DNA of 64,000 nt from Sphingobium sp. (GCA_009360885.1 SPEL01000001.1:248001-312000); one strand, 5' to 3'; positions 1-9,353 are shown, counted from the first letter of the stretch. The notes: generated by a model from the sequence alone, not told the origin. Program-made: numbers and translations.

Positions 1-1
1 G

Positions 2-97
2 GGTGTTGGCTATAACTTCACCGATTACTCCGATGATCTGTCGGATCTCAGCTATGATGACCGTGGGTTCTTCCTGAACCTTATCGGTAAGTTCTGA
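2..97 (+). CDS. C-terminal end of an outer-membrane protein (partial)
   Basis: The window opens inside a gene; only the last 31 codons and the TGA stop are present. The peptide is rich in aromatic and acidic residues (GYNFTDYSDDLSDLSYDDRG) and ends in a terminal phenylalanine (LIGKF). Alternating residues with a final Phe are typical of the last strand of an outer-membrane beta-barrel recognised by the BAM machinery. The full protein cannot be seen, so the family is inferred from the tail only. A hairpin terminator follows 11 bases after the stop, which supports this being a real gene end. Confidence 0.55.
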   Translation, partial: GVGYNFTDYSDDLSDLSYDDRGFFLNLIGKF

Positions 98-108
98 TAG
101 GAAATGGT

Positions 109-140
109 GCCGGGGGATGGGTAATCCTCCGGCGTTTTTT
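109..140 (+). terminator. Rho-independent terminator of the upstream barrel gene
   Basis: A GC-rich stem (GCCGGGGGAT paired with ATCCTCCGGC, with one internal mismatch) closes a short loop and is followed by six T residues. It sits just downstream of the partial gene's stop. Confidence 0.8.
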
Positions 141-154
141 CATGCTGTCAGCTT

Positions 155-592
155 TCATGCTGGTGGGAAGGTCATCACCAACAGCCATAACAGAATGGCG
201 CTAACCCATAATATGAGTGCATAAGCCGCCCGTTGCGCCCATACGCCGATGCGGTTCCGCGCCAGCCATAAGCTGGCCCACCCGGCCAAAGGAAAGGCCA
301 GCCCCCATGATATGCCGGTGAAGAGGAAGGCGGGCCATACCCAGTCACCGCGAAAATCATCGGGATTGCCATAAAGCGGCCCCAAAATCGGCCATCCCGC
401 ATAGAATAGCGCGATGCCCAGTGCGCCCATGCTCAGCAGCCCCAAAAATGCTACCCCTGCCCCCGCAAAGACAGAGCATTTTATCGGGGAGAGCCATTTG
501 GTTATTCGCATCACAATACGCAGTATTGCTCCAATAATCGTGATGAGAAGCGTGAACATGTGGCGGATAATATGTTGCATCTGTTCAGGCAT
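155..592 (-). CDS. Small integral membrane protein of unknown function
   Basis: 145 residues. About four hydrophobic segments are visible: roughly residues 13-28, 38-66, 87-110 and 122-142. Short polar loops contain GNPDDFRGDW and ARNRIG. No catalytic or binding motif is recognised and I cannot assign a family. It is transcribed away from ubiA, with about 90 bases between the two starts. It reads as a genuine gene because the frame is intact, begins with ATG and shows coherent transmembrane organisation. The overlapping opposite-strand frames look like shadows. Confidence 0.7.
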   Translation of the reverse strand: MPEQMQHIIRHMFTLLITIIGAILRIVMRITKWLSPIKCSVFAGAGVAFLGLLSMGALGIALFYAGWPILGPLYGNPDDFRGDWVWPAFLFTGISWGLAFPLAGWASLWLARNRIGVWAQRAAYALILWVSAILLWLLVMTFPPA

Positions 593-685
593 AAATGGTC
601 TGCCAGATAAGGGAAGGGCACCTTCTTTCTTATTTCCTCAGCTTTCCCTCTTCCTCTCGCGGTCTTTCCTCGCCTAAAAGGCGCT

Positions 686-1600
686 ATGACCCAAACCGCC
701 CATGACATTGTTCCCGACAGCGAAGCACGCGGCCTGATGGCGCGCCTGCCCACCGGGGCGCGTAATCTGGCGCTGATTGCGCGCTTTGATCGTCCTATAG
801 GCTGGTGGTTGCTATTCTGGCCCGGCGCGTGGGCAGTGGCGCTTTCTGGCAATGGCCTTGCCAATTGGGCGATGATCCTCTGGCTGCTGCTGGGTAGCAT
901 CGCCATGCGCGGTGCGGGCTGCGTGTGGAATGACATGGTGGACCGCGATCTGGACCGGAAGGTCGCCCGCACCGCGTCTCGTCCGCTGGCCAGTGGTGCG
1001 GTGTCAATGAAACAGGCGGGGCTGTGGCTGGCTTTCCTCTGCCTCATCGGCCTTGTTGTTTTGCTGCAACTGCGGTGGGAGGCGCAGATGACGGCACTTT
1101 CCAGCCTCGCGCTGGTTGCGGCCTATCCCTTTATGAAACGCATTACATGGTGGCCGCAGGCATGGCTGGGCATGGTGTTTAGCTGGGCGGCGCTGGTTGG
1201 CTGGGTGCAAATGACCGGCGGGCTGAACCTTGCCGGCGCGCTGCTCTATGGGGGCAGCATTTGCTGGGTCATCGGCTATGATAGTATCTATGCGCTACAG
1301 GACCGTGAGGATGATGCGCTGGTCGGTATAAAATCCAGCGCACGGGCCATGGGCGCGCATGTGCGGGCCGGGGTTGGCGGTTTCTATGGCGCTGCCCTAT
1401 TGCTGTGGGCCGGGGCGATCTGGCTGGCGCGGCCAGAGCCTTTAGCCCTGCTCGCTTTGCTGCCGATTGCGGGGCATCTGGCGTGGCAGGTGGTGACGCT
1501 GAAGGAAGGGGATGGGCTGGACCCTCTCATTAAATTCCGTTCTAATCGCTTTGCCGGTGCGCTGATGTTCGCGGCTTGTGTGGTTGTAGGGGCATCCTGA
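686..1600 (+). CDS. ubiA: 4-hydroxybenzoate polyprenyltransferase UbiA
   Basis: This inner-membrane enzyme attaches the polyprenyl tail to 4-hydroxybenzoate, the first membrane step of ubiquinone synthesis. The 304 residues carry both aspartate-rich motifs of the UbiA superfamily: NDMVDRDLD near residue 82 and DSIYALQDREDD near residue 199. These bind the Mg-diphosphate of the prenyl donor. Between and after them lie several hydrophobic helices, as expected for the eight-to-nine-helix fold, and the length is normal for UbiA. The ATG at 686 opens MTQTAHDIVP. The gene stands alone, divergent from the small membrane protein and followed by the LemA-family gene. Confidence 0.95.
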   Translation: MTQTAHDIVPDSEARGLMARLPTGARNLALIARFDRPIGWWLLFWPGAWAVALSGNGLANWAMILWLLLGSIAMRGAGCVWNDMVDRDLDRKVARTASRPLASGAVSMKQAGLWLAFLCLIGLVVLLQLRWEAQMTALSSLALVAAYPFMKRITWWPQAWLGMVFSWAALVGWVQMTGGLNLAGALLYGGSICWVIGYDSIYALQDREDDALVGIKSSARAMGAHVRAGVGGFYGAALLLWAGAIWLARPEPLALLALLPIAGHLAWQVVTLKEGDGLDPLIKFRSNRFAGALMFAACVVVGAS

Positions 1601-1681
1601 ATAGTGATTTTTTAATAGTCATTCGCAATTGCTGGCCTATAAAAGACATGGGCCATTCAACATTATCTGTCAGGAGCCGCA

Positions 1682-2428
1682 ATGGGCTGGTTTACTTTTC
1701 TGCTGATCGTTATCGCGGTCTGGCTGTTCTTTTCTTATAACAAGCTGCGCGGCCTCGCGGAAAATGTGAAACGCTGGCAGGCCAATATCGCGGCGACGGT
1801 CAAGAAACGCTATGACATTGCCCAGCGCCTTTCCGACATTGCCGCCAGCTATGGCGACCATGAAAAGCTCACCCATTTCACCGTGATTGAGGGGGAAACA
1901 ACCGTGGCGCAGGCGGCCCATGCGGCGGCGGATGCGTCCCGCGTGATTGGTAATGTGCAGATGATGGCGAACCGCTTTCCTGATCTCAAGGCCAATGCGA
2001 CCTATCAACAACTGATGGTTCAGCTCGATGAGATTGAAAACACCATCCTAACGCGGCGTGAGGCCTATAATGAGGCCGCACAGACCTATAACAGCACGCG
2101 GGGCAGCCTGCCGCATCTCTTTTACGCCGAAAAGCTGGGCTTTGCTGAGGCGCCTTATTTCTCGGTCGATGATGCAGGAGCTGAGCAAACGCTGACCTTT
2201 ACCACGGATGATGGCAAGATGCTGCGGGATACCATGGGCCGCATGGCGAATAAGGCCGCCGCTGGGGCACAGCAAGCGGCGGAGAAAATCAAGAGCGTTG
2301 CGCAGGAGCATCAGCACAAGCGGGATGTGGGCGGCGCTCCGGCTGATGTTGCCTCGCCGATCACATCGGTAGAAGTTTCTGCGACAGATGCAGCGGCGGT
2401 TGAAGCGCCGGAGAATAAGCAAGGTTAA
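1682..2428 (+). CDS. LemA family protein
   Basis: 248 residues. An N-terminal membrane anchor (about residues 2-18) is followed by the LemA helical-bundle signature: YNKLRGLAENVKRWQANI, then KKRYDIAQRLSDIAASY. The C-terminal third (from about residue 190) is alanine- and charge-rich, probably a disordered tail. LemA proteins are anchored helical proteins of poorly defined function, often linked to envelope stress or to membrane proteases. The start has a good upstream site (CAGGAG, 1671-1676). It is convergent with smc, leaving about 30 bases between the two stops. Confidence 0.85.
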   Translation: MGWFTFLLIVIAVWLFFSYNKLRGLAENVKRWQANIAATVKKRYDIAQRLSDIAASYGDHEKLTHFTVIEGETTVAQAAHAAADASRVIGNVQMMANRFPDLKANATYQQLMVQLDEIENTILTRREAYNEAAQTYNSTRGSLPHLFYAEKLGFAEAPYFSVDDAGAEQTLTFTTDDGKMLRDTMGRMANKAAAGAQQAAEKIKSVAQEHQHKRDVGGAPADVASPITSVEVSATDAAAVEAPENKQG

Positions 2429-2458
2429 TCCAACCACGCGGCGGGAAGAGGAAAGCCT

Positions 2459-5400
2459 CTATTCCGCCGCCAGTAATTGCTCTGCGCCGCCCAGATCGAC
2501 CGAGACAAGGCGGCTTACCCCGCGTTCCACCATGGTGACACCGAATAAACGGTGCATCCTGCTCATCGTCACGGCATTATGGGTGACGATGAGGTAACGG
2601 GTCTTGGTATCCCGCACCATCTGGTCCAGCAAATCGCACAAACGCTCGACATTGGCGTCATCCAGTGGGGCATCGACCTCATCTAGTACGCAAATCGGCG
2701 CAGGATTGGTGAGGAATAGCCCGAAAATCAGCGCCACGGCGGTCAGCGCCTGCTCTCCGCCTGATAGCAAGGTGAGCGTCGCCAGCTTCTTACCCGGCGG
2801 CTGGGCGAGGATTTCAAGGCCAGCCTCCAGCGGATCATCGCTATCCACCAGTTCCAGACGAGCCTGCCCGCCGTTGAAAAGGGCCGTAAACAGGCGCTGG
2901 AAATGGCCATTCACGGCCTCGAAAGCAGCGAGCAGGCGGGTGCGGCCTTCGCGGTTCAGATTGCCGATAGAGCCGCGCAATTGATGAATGGCTTGCGTGA
3001 TTTCGGCGCTCTCAGCGCGGCTACTTTCCTGCAGCCCCTCTATTTCCTTCAGTTCCTGCGCTGCGATCAGGTTTACGGGGCCGAGCCGTTCGCGGTTGAT
3101 CGTTAGATTCTCCAGCTCCGCCTGTTCGTCATCTGCGCTGCGCACGCCCATGCTGTCAAAACCCAGACGTTCGGGGAGGACCGGGGGCGGGCATTCAAAC
3201 CGTTCCCCGCACAGCCGGTTGGTCTCCGTGCGGTGGGCGGTGGCGGCCTCTGCGCGCGCGCTGGCCCCGGCGCGGGCCTCACGGGCGAGGGAGAGTGCCT
3301 CGCCACTTTGTGCATAGGTGCTTTCCGCCTGCCGCAGGGCGGTTTGTGCGGTGCTTTCTTCTGCCTTTGCGGCCTTTGCCTGTTCCTGCAGCTCGGCGCT
3401 TTCCTGCGCCAGTGCGCTGGCCTGCTCCGCCAATGCATCGGGTTGACCAGACAGGGCTGCGCGTTCTTCCTCCAGCGCCTGCGTGCGCGCATTCATTTCG
3501 GCAAGGCGCTTTCCGGCCTCTCCGGACCGGCTTTTCCAGCGCTTAATTTCCTCATCGGCGTCAGAGAGGCGGCGCTGGTCACCTTCTATGGCGCGCCGGG
3601 CAAGGGCGGCATCCGCCTGTATCTGGCTGAACCGGGCATAAGCGGCTTCGTTCTGCTGGGACAGGGCCGCGACTTTCTCCCGCGTTGCGGTGCCGTCGGG
3701 CATAGCGGAGAGGGCGGCCTGCGCCTTTTCATAGTCTTCGCTGGCGGAGGAGAGATCGTCGCGCGCTTCCTCCGTGCGGCCCATCAGGTCTGCGCGGCGG
3801 GCAGACAGGCGCTCTATCTGGGCGATGGCATCGTCGCGCTGGCGCGTGGCGGCGGCAATGTCACGCTCTGCCGTGGTTATGTCATTGCGGGCGGTGGTGA
3901 TGGCTTGCGCCATCATTTGCACTGCAGCCTGAGCGGCGGATAATGCAGCTTGCGCTTCCTCTACCGCCTTGCAGGCGTCAGGAAGTTGCGCATCCAGTGC
4001 CTCCAGCCGATTGGCGCGGATGAGGCGCTGGGCGGTGGCGGCCCCGGCGGCCTCTTCCCCCCCACGCGACACCAGCCCATCCCAACGCCGTAAAGCGCCG
4101 TCCTGCGTTACCAATATTTGCCCGGTGGCAAGAGGCTGGCCGTCATCCTGCTGCGCCACGGCAATTTGCGCAAGGCGACGGATGAGCGCGTCCGGTGCGG
4201 TGACATAGTTGGCCAGCGCGGCGGTGCCCGTGGGTAGGGGCGGATCACCCGCCAATATCTGCGCCCCCGCCCAATGCTGAGCGGCATCAGGGGAGAGGGG
4301 GATTTCCAGCTCATCCCCTAAAGCCGCCGCCAGCGCATGTTCATAACCCGGCGCGGCGCGGATATGGTCGATCAGCCGGTCTTTGCCCTGCGGGTTATTG
4401 CCCGTAGCGCCGCTCCCCGCTCCCAGTGCTCGCCGCAGCGCCTGTGCTTCACTTTCCAGCGCAGCGAGGGTTGCTCTGCTGGCGGAGAGGGTGGATTCTG
4501 CCTCGCTGCGGGTCTGCGTTGCGGCATCTCGCTCAGCTTCGGCGGAAATCAGGGTGGCCTCTGCCGCTGTGCGTTTCTCCCCGGCGGTAGTCAGGGCCGT
4601 CTGTGCCCCATCACGCCGCTCCTCCAATGGGGCCTGGGCGGGTAAAGAGGCGAGTTCGGTTTCCAATCGCTGCGCATCGCGCTGCGCCCGGTCAAAACGT
4701 GCCTGTGCTTGTGTCAGAGCGCCTTGGGCGACCTTTAACTCGGCTTGTTCGCTGGCTTGCTGGGCAAGGGCCTTCGCCTGCTCCAGTTCGATACGGCGGG
4801 CTTCCTCCTGCGCCTGTGCGCTGCGGGCGGTGATTTCAGGGAGGCGAGCCTCTGCTTCGGCAATTTGCGTTTTGAGCGCCGCCATTTCCTGCCCCAGACG
4901 GCGGGTGGCCTCCGCAGCATCATGGGCGAGGGCGTCCTCACGCTCTCTGTCTTCGCTAACGCGGCGGGCCTGCGCCTCAACATCGGCGAGGCGGCGGGTA
5001 ATTTCGTCCTGCCGGGTCTGCAATGCGGCCAGCCTGTGTCCGGCCTCTTGCGCCGCATCATGGGTGGTTTGTGCAGTGGAACGGGCCTGCGCGAGTGCTT
5101 GTGTCGCACTCTCGGCATGGACGGCTGCGGCTTGTTGCGCCTCCATCGCCGCCAGAACGGCATCCTCGCGCGTTTTTGCTTCTGCCTGAGCGGTAGCGGC
5201 GGCCCTGTCTGCCTCTTTCCACCGGGCAAATAATGTTCGCCCTTCGGCAATGCGGATCAGTTCCGACAGGCTGGTATAGCGTTCCGCCGCCTTGGCCTGC
5301 CGCCGCAGGCTATTGGCGCGGCTATCCATGTCGGACAATATCTCATCCAGCCGGGCGAGATTGGCCTCTGCTGCGCGGAGCTTCTGCTCGGCATCTTTGC

Positions 5401-5935
5401 GCCGCACATGCAGGCCCGATATGCCCGCCGCTTCCTCCAGCATGGCGCGCCGTTCCTGCGGGCGGGCCGCGATGACGGCGGCGATCTTGCCCTGACTAAC
5501 CAAAGCCGGACTATGGGCGCCGGTCGCGGCATCGGCGAACAGCAGGGCAACGTCCTTTGCACGGACATCCTTGCCATTGGCGCGATAGGCGCTGCCTGCG
5601 CCGCGTTCTATGCGGCGGGTGATTTCCAGTTCGCCGTCTGCCCCTGCGGTGATGGCGGGGGTGACCTCGCCAGCGGTAACGCCAGCGAGCAACTGAACCT
5701 CGGCAAAGTCACGCCGGGGGCGGGTGGTGGTTCCGGCGAAGATTACATCTTCCATGCCGCCGCCGCGCATCGACCGGGCGCTGGATTCGCCCATGACCCA
5801 GCGTATAGCCTCCAGCAGGTTGGATTTGCCGCAACCATTTGGCCCGACAATGCCGGTAAGGCCGGTTTCAATCCTCAGCTCGGTTGCATCAACAAAGCTT
5901 TTGAACCCGGATAATTTCAGGCGGCGAATATCCAT
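2459..5935 (-). CDS. smc: Chromosome segregation ATPase SMC
   Basis: The 1158-residue SMC protein forms the ring of the bacterial condensin with ScpA and ScpB and organises the nucleoid. Visible parts in order: Walker A GPNGCGKSN at residues 31-39; a long heptad-rich coiled coil; a hinge near residues 505-650; the returning coiled coil; and an ABC signature LSGGEQ with Walker B CVLDEVDAPLDD near the C-terminus. Length is standard. MDIRRLKLSGFKSF is the usual SMC amino end, which supports the start at 5935. It is the last gene of a probable unit running dciA, two dsbA-like genes, smc on the minus strand. ScpA and ScpB are not in the window. Confidence 0.97.
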   Translation of the reverse strand: MDIRRLKLSGFKSFVDATELRIETGLTGIVGPNGCGKSNLLEAIRWVMGESSARSMRGGGMEDVIFAGTTTRPRRDFAEVQLLAGVTAGEVTPAITAGADGELEITRRIERGAGSAYRANGKDVRAKDVALLFADAATGAHSPALVSQGKIAAVIAARPQERRAMLEEAAGISGLHVRRKDAEQKLRAAEANLARLDEILSDMDSRANSLRRQAKAAERYTSLSELIRIAEGRTLFARWKEADRAAATAQAEAKTREDAVLAAMEAQQAAAVHAESATQALAQARSTAQTTHDAAQEAGHRLAALQTRQDEITRRLADVEAQARRVSEDREREDALAHDAAEATRRLGQEMAALKTQIAEAEARLPEITARSAQAQEEARRIELEQAKALAQQASEQAELKVAQGALTQAQARFDRAQRDAQRLETELASLPAQAPLEERRDGAQTALTTAGEKRTAAEATLISAEAERDAATQTRSEAESTLSASRATLAALESEAQALRRALGAGSGATGNNPQGKDRLIDHIRAAPGYEHALAAALGDELEIPLSPDAAQHWAGAQILAGDPPLPTGTAALANYVTAPDALIRRLAQIAVAQQDDGQPLATGQILVTQDGALRRWDGLVSRGGEEAAGAATAQRLIRANRLEALDAQLPDACKAVEEAQAALSAAQAAVQMMAQAITTARNDITTAERDIAAATRQRDDAIAQIERLSARRADLMGRTEEARDDLSSASEDYEKAQAALSAMPDGTATREKVAALSQQNEAAYARFSQIQADAALARRAIEGDQRRLSDADEEIKRWKSRSGEAGKRLAEMNARTQALEEERAALSGQPDALAEQASALAQESAELQEQAKAAKAEESTAQTALRQAESTYAQSGEALSLAREARAGASARAEAATAHRTETNRLCGERFECPPPVLPERLGFDSMGVRSADDEQAELENLTINRERLGPVNLIAAQELKEIEGLQESSRAESAEITQAIHQLRGSIGNLNREGRTRLLAAFEAVNGHFQRLFTALFNGGQARLELVDSDDPLEAGLEILAQPPGKKLATLTLLSGGEQALTAVALIFGLFLTNPAPICVLDEVDAPLDDANVERLCDLLDQMVRDTKTRYLIVTHNAVTMSRMHRLFGVTMVERGVSRLVSVDLGGAEQLLAAE

Positions 5936-6048
5936 TATGTCTGGGTCAGCTTTCTGTGGCTTGTTCCATCCGCCCAGATGGACAAACTATCGCCCCCGCC
6001 CTGTGGCGGGCGAAGGCGGATATTATGAAGATGGCGGTTATAGGGGCT

Positions 6049-6795
6049 TCAGAGGCCCATTGCCGTCAGCTTTTCCTTCAGCGCGTCCCATGTCGCTGCA
6101 TTTTCAACGACCTTGTCATTGATGAGAATGGTGGGCGTGCCGGTGATATTATATTTGGTGGTTGATTGCTGCACATGGCTGGCGAGGGTGTCGGCGGCCT
6201 TGGTATCAGCAAGACATTGCTTGGCCTTTTCATCGGTCAGGCCGCGTTGTTTCACAAAATCAAGAAGGCCGGTAATGCCCGCAGCCGCCACAAAACGCTG
6301 TGCCGGGGGTTGCGCCATGGCCTGTGCATAGGCCTGATCGCCCGCCGCCTTCACTGCTTCAAAAAGCTGCCCCTGATAGCCGAACAATTCATGGGAAAGC
6401 GCGAAGTAGGTATCTGGCCCGTTGCACCCAGCCAGTAACGCAGCGGTCATATCCAGCGGATCACGCACGAAGGGACGGAATTCAAAGCTCAGCTTGCCGG
6501 TTTCGACCTTTTCCTTGATGCCATCAGCCGATGTGGCCGCGAAATCTGCGCAGTGCGAACAGGTGTATGACCCAAATTCCACCACCTTCACCGGTGCATT
6601 TTCATTGCCCATGCGATAGCCGCCATCCGCCGTCTGGGTGACGACATCGCTCCACGCCTTACCAGCGGGCGCGGGGACATTTTCACCTACATTGACCTTC
6701 GGCACGTCAGACGATGCGCCATCCTTATTTCCGCCGCACCCCGCAAGTGCGAGGGACAGGCCGGTGAGGGCGGTAAGGGCCAGAGACTTTTTCAC
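6049..6795 (-). CDS. DsbA-family thioredoxin-fold lipoprotein (CSHC)
   Basis: 248 residues. A signal peptide ends in the lipobox LAGC (Cys20), so the protein is predicted to be lipid-anchored and periplasmic. The thioredoxin-fold active site is C79-S-H-C82 in FGSYTCSHCADF. The cis-proline loop is GTPTILIND near the C-terminus, typical of the DsbA/BdbD-like thioredoxin_4 family. The likely role is a periplasmic thiol-disulfide oxidoreductase. It lies 48 bases after a second, non-lipoprotein paralogue and upstream of smc. CSHC instead of the commoner CPHC should shift the redox potential; that is an inference. Partner DsbB is not in the window. Confidence 0.9.
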   Translation of the reverse strand: MKKSLALTALTGLSLALAGCGGNKDGASSDVPKVNVGENVPAPAGKAWSDVVTQTADGGYRMGNENAPVKVVEFGSYTCSHCADFAATSADGIKEKVETGKLSFEFRPFVRDPLDMTAALLAGCNGPDTYFALSHELFGYQGQLFEAVKAAGDQAYAQAMAQPPAQRFVAAAGITGLLDFVKQRGLTDEKAKQCLADTKAADTLASHVQQSTTKYNITGTPTILINDKVVENAATWDALKEKLTAMGL

Positions 6796-6843
6796 GAGAG
6801 GGGATGCTCCGTCAGATCAGGATGAAAGGGCAGAAACTATAAT

Positions 6844-7542
6844 TCACTTTGCCGGGGCAGGCAATAAGGGGCGGAGGCTGGCCCAGTCATGCGCGTCAGT
6901 GAGCTTGCCATTGATAAGGAAGCTGGGTGTGCCGGTGACGCCTTCGCCCTTTGACGCCTGCGTCATTGCCAGCAATTGCTCCATTGCCTTGCTGTCAGCG
7001 ATGCAGGCTTTGCTCTGCGCGGGCGTGGTGCCGAGTTTCTGCATCAGGGCGATGAGGCCGGTTTTCTCGGCAATGTCCGCCATGGCCTGCGCCGGTGTCG
7101 CGTTTGCGGGAAGGCTGGGGGTGTAGGCGCTGGCTTTTTCTATCCATGCCTCATGATTAGCGAACAAAGCTTCATGCTGACGATTGAAGCGAGCCGGTCC
7201 GCCGCAGCGAGCGAGCAATGCGGCGGTAAGATCAAAACGATCCCGCACCAGATTACGAATTTCGATGGAAGTCGTGCCTTTGTTAACCCATTGGGCCTTG
7301 AGCGGAACCGTCCCTTCCTTAACAAAATGGGCGCAATGCGGGCAGGTATAGCTCACATATTCCACCAGCTTCGTTTTTGCATTTCGGTTGCCGACAAGGA
7401 ATGAACCCTGCGGGGTTAGGGTGACGGTGTTGGTCCATGCCTGACGCACTTCCTGCTGCGCAGCGGCAGGGGTGGGTATCAGGGCGAGGGAGGCCAATGG
7501 TGCGGACAGCATCAGGATGAAGGAAGCAAGTTTCACGGGCAC
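6844..7542 (-). CDS. DsbA-family thiol-disulfide oxidoreductase (CPHC)
   Basis: 232 residues with a cleavable Sec signal ending near TPAAA-QQ (residues 28-29). The active site is C67-P-H-C70 (SYTCPHCAHF) and the cis-proline loop reads GTPSFLINGK. The start is a GTG at 7542 (a second GTG lies two codons on). This is a close paralogue of the adjacent lipoprotein: the flanking sequences VEYVSYTC and VEFGSYTC match, as do the RDRFDLTAALLA-type helices. A tandem duplication followed by specialisation is therefore likely. The gene starts 23 bases after dciA stops, so the two are probably co-transcribed. Confidence 0.9.
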   Translation of the reverse strand: MPVKLASFILMLSAPLASLALIPTPAAAQQEVRQAWTNTVTLTPQGSFLVGNRNAKTKLVEYVSYTCPHCAHFVKEGTVPLKAQWVNKGTTSIEIRNLVRDRFDLTAALLARCGGPARFNRQHEALFANHEAWIEKASAYTPSLPANATPAQAMADIAEKTGLIALMQKLGTTPAQSKACIADSKAMEQLLAMTQASKGEGVTGTPSFLINGKLTDAHDWASLRPLLPAPAK

Positions 7543-7565
7543 GACTCTGTGTTTGTCGGGAAAGA

Positions 7566-8156
7566 TTAGCTGATCTTGCCTATGGGGCGGGTATTGGCAA
7601 GCCCTTGTGCCATGGCTTCCAGCACGGTGCGCAATTCCGGGTCGGCGATAGCGCGCAGTGATGCGTTCATATCATCGGGGACAGGTTGCGGGGGCACAGG
7701 CAAAGAACGGGGGATTGTGTCGGAGGATCTGCGGGTGATCTCGCCGGGGCGAATGGCGACTTTCACCACCGCCTCATAGCCGAAAAAGCGGTTCACCCGC
7801 TCGATGATTTCGGGGATGACGTGTTGAATAATTGGTGCATGGCCGCCCATGACGATGAGGGATAGCGTGCCTTTTTCCTTTTTTCCGGCGGGAAAGCGGA
7901 TGGATTCCGGCAGGCTGAGCGCGGCATAGCGATCCCCCGCTATTTCCGCCCAGCGGGTGACGATGCTGGATTGCACAAAACCAAAACGGCGAAAGGCCGC
8001 GCCGCCGATTCGCGGCATTAAATCAGCGATGGAGCGAGGGCCGCCAATACGCTCTGCCTCTTGTGGGCGGGCCTTTTTGGGCGTGCGGCCAGCGCGCGGC
8101 GTCGTATTTTTTGCGCCAGTTTCAATATTGGTCGGTTTCGTCATCGGCTGCTCCAT
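7566..8156 (-). CDS. DciA/DUF721 family protein
   Basis: 196 residues. The central part matches the DUF721 (DciA) domain: FRRFGFVQSSIVTRWAEIAG near residues 55-75, then a second conserved stretch with VNRFFGYEAVVKVAI near 136-150. DciA proteins load the replicative helicase DnaB in bacteria lacking DnaC, so a replication role is likely. The N-terminus is basic and probably disordered; the C-terminus has a proline-rich linker and a short helix. The gene is divergent from mutY with only 14 bases between starts, so the two promoters must overlap the opposite coding regions or be shared. Function is assigned by family only. Confidence 0.8.
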   Translation of the reverse strand: MEQPMTKPTNIETGAKNTTPRAGRTPKKARPQEAERIGGPRSIADLMPRIGGAAFRRFGFVQSSIVTRWAEIAGDRYAALSLPESIRFPAGKKEKGTLSLIVMGGHAPIIQHVIPEIIERVNRFFGYEAVVKVAIRPGEITRRSSDTIPRSLPVPPQPVPDDMNASLRAIADPELRTVLEAMAQGLANTRPIGKIS

Positions 8157-8170
8157 GCCATAGCCGCCCT

Positions 8171-9304
8171 ATGCCCGCCAAGATACCATCTGAAACAACC
8201 CCGATATCGCAGCAGGATTTCCTGCCTGATGGCCCATCCGTGGCGGAGGCATTGCTGGCGCATTATGACCGGCACGCCCGCATTTTGCCATGGCGTATTG
8301 CGCCGGGCAGCGACGAGCAGCCCAACCCCTATCATATCTGGCTGTCTGAGGTGATGCTGCAACAGACGACGGTTGCAGCGGTTGCCCCCTATTTCACTAA
8401 ATTCACGGTCCGCTGGCCAACGGTGGAGGAATTGGCCCATGCCGATGACGCGGATGTAATGGCGGCATGGGCAGGCCTTGGCTATTATGCGCGGGCGCGA
8501 AACCTTATCGCTTGCGCGCGCGCGGTGGCGGATGGCTATGGCGGGCAATTCCCGGATAATGAGGAAGGCTTGCTGGCCCTGCCGGGCGTGGGGGCCTATA
8601 CGGCGGCGGCGATTGCGGCCATTGCTTTTGGGCGGCGGGCCGTGGTGGTGGACGCGAATGTGGAACGGGTGGTGTCGCGTCTGTTCGCTATTGATGCGCC
8701 CTTGCCGGGATCACGTCCTTCCATTCGCGCCGCGACAGATGCGATTACGCCAGATGAGCGCGCCGGGGATTTCGCGCAGGCGATGATGGATATGGGGGCA
8801 GGCATTTGCACTGTGAAGGCCCCGCAATGCCTGCTCTGTCCGCTGCGGGGGGAGTGCGCCGGCCATAAGCTGGGGCAAGCCGAGGCCTATCCGGTCAAGC
8901 CACCTAAAAAGGAAAAGCCGCAGCGTGAAGGGACCATCTGGTGGCTGGAGCGCGATGACGGCACTGTCTGGCTGGAGAGGCGCGGCGAAAAGCGAATGCT
9001 GGGCGGGATGCTGGGCTTTCCCGGCACGGCGTGGGATGCGCGAGCCAGTGCGCAGAGTGGCGTACAAGGTGGCGTACAAGGTGGAGAACCGCCCGCCATC
9101 GGTGCATGGACGGCGCAGAACCGGACGGTCGAGCATGTTTTTACGCATTTTCGCCTGATTTTGCGGGTGGAACGGTTGGTTGTGTCGCGGGAACAGGTCG
9201 CGCCAGCGGCGGATGGGCAGTGGTGGCCGATCAGCCGCCTCAGCGACGCTGGCTTGCCCACCCTGTTTGCCAAGGTTGCGCAGATGATGACCGGGCGGGC
9301 TTGA
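8171..9304 (+). CDS. mutY: A/G-specific adenine DNA glycosylase MutY
   Basis: This base-excision enzyme removes adenine mispaired with 8-oxoguanine. I chose ATG 8171 (MPAKIPSETTP, 377 residues) because the longer open frame from 8063 overlaps dciA and adds sequence unlike MutY. Seen in order: LSEVMLQQTTV near residue 55, the helix-hairpin-helix LLALPGVGAYTAAAIA with the catalytic Asp in VVDANVERV, and the iron-sulfur ligands spaced C-6-C-2-C-5-C (CTVKAPQCLLCPLRGEC). A C-terminal NUDIX-like domain recognises 8-oxoG. The linker before it contains a small repeat, GVQGGVQGG, encoded by two copies of a 12-base unit near 9058-9082. Confidence 0.95.
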   Translation: MPAKIPSETTPISQQDFLPDGPSVAEALLAHYDRHARILPWRIAPGSDEQPNPYHIWLSEVMLQQTTVAAVAPYFTKFTVRWPTVEELAHADDADVMAAWAGLGYYARARNLIACARAVADGYGGQFPDNEEGLLALPGVGAYTAAAIAAIAFGRRAVVVDANVERVVSRLFAIDAPLPGSRPSIRAATDAITPDERAGDFAQAMMDMGAGICTVKAPQCLLCPLRGECAGHKLGQAEAYPVKPPKKEKPQREGTIWWLERDDGTVWLERRGEKRMLGGMLGFPGTAWDARASAQSGVQGGVQGGEPPAIGAWTAQNRTVEHVFTHFRLILRVERLVVSREQVAPAADGQWWPISRLSDAGLPTLFAKVAQMMTGRA

Positions 9305-9353
9305 AGGGGCGTGTCATTGCCCCTCGCTGCCCCTTGCATCGGGGGCCGGAACT

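Noticed and set aside
4383..5189. A 268-codon plus-strand frame opposite smc
   Set aside because: Its product is extremely rich in Ala, Ser and Cys, as expected from reading a coiled-coil gene backwards.
8063..8170. Upstream extension of mutY
   Set aside because: It overlaps dciA on the other strand and adds residues not found in MutY; ATG 8171 gives the usual start.
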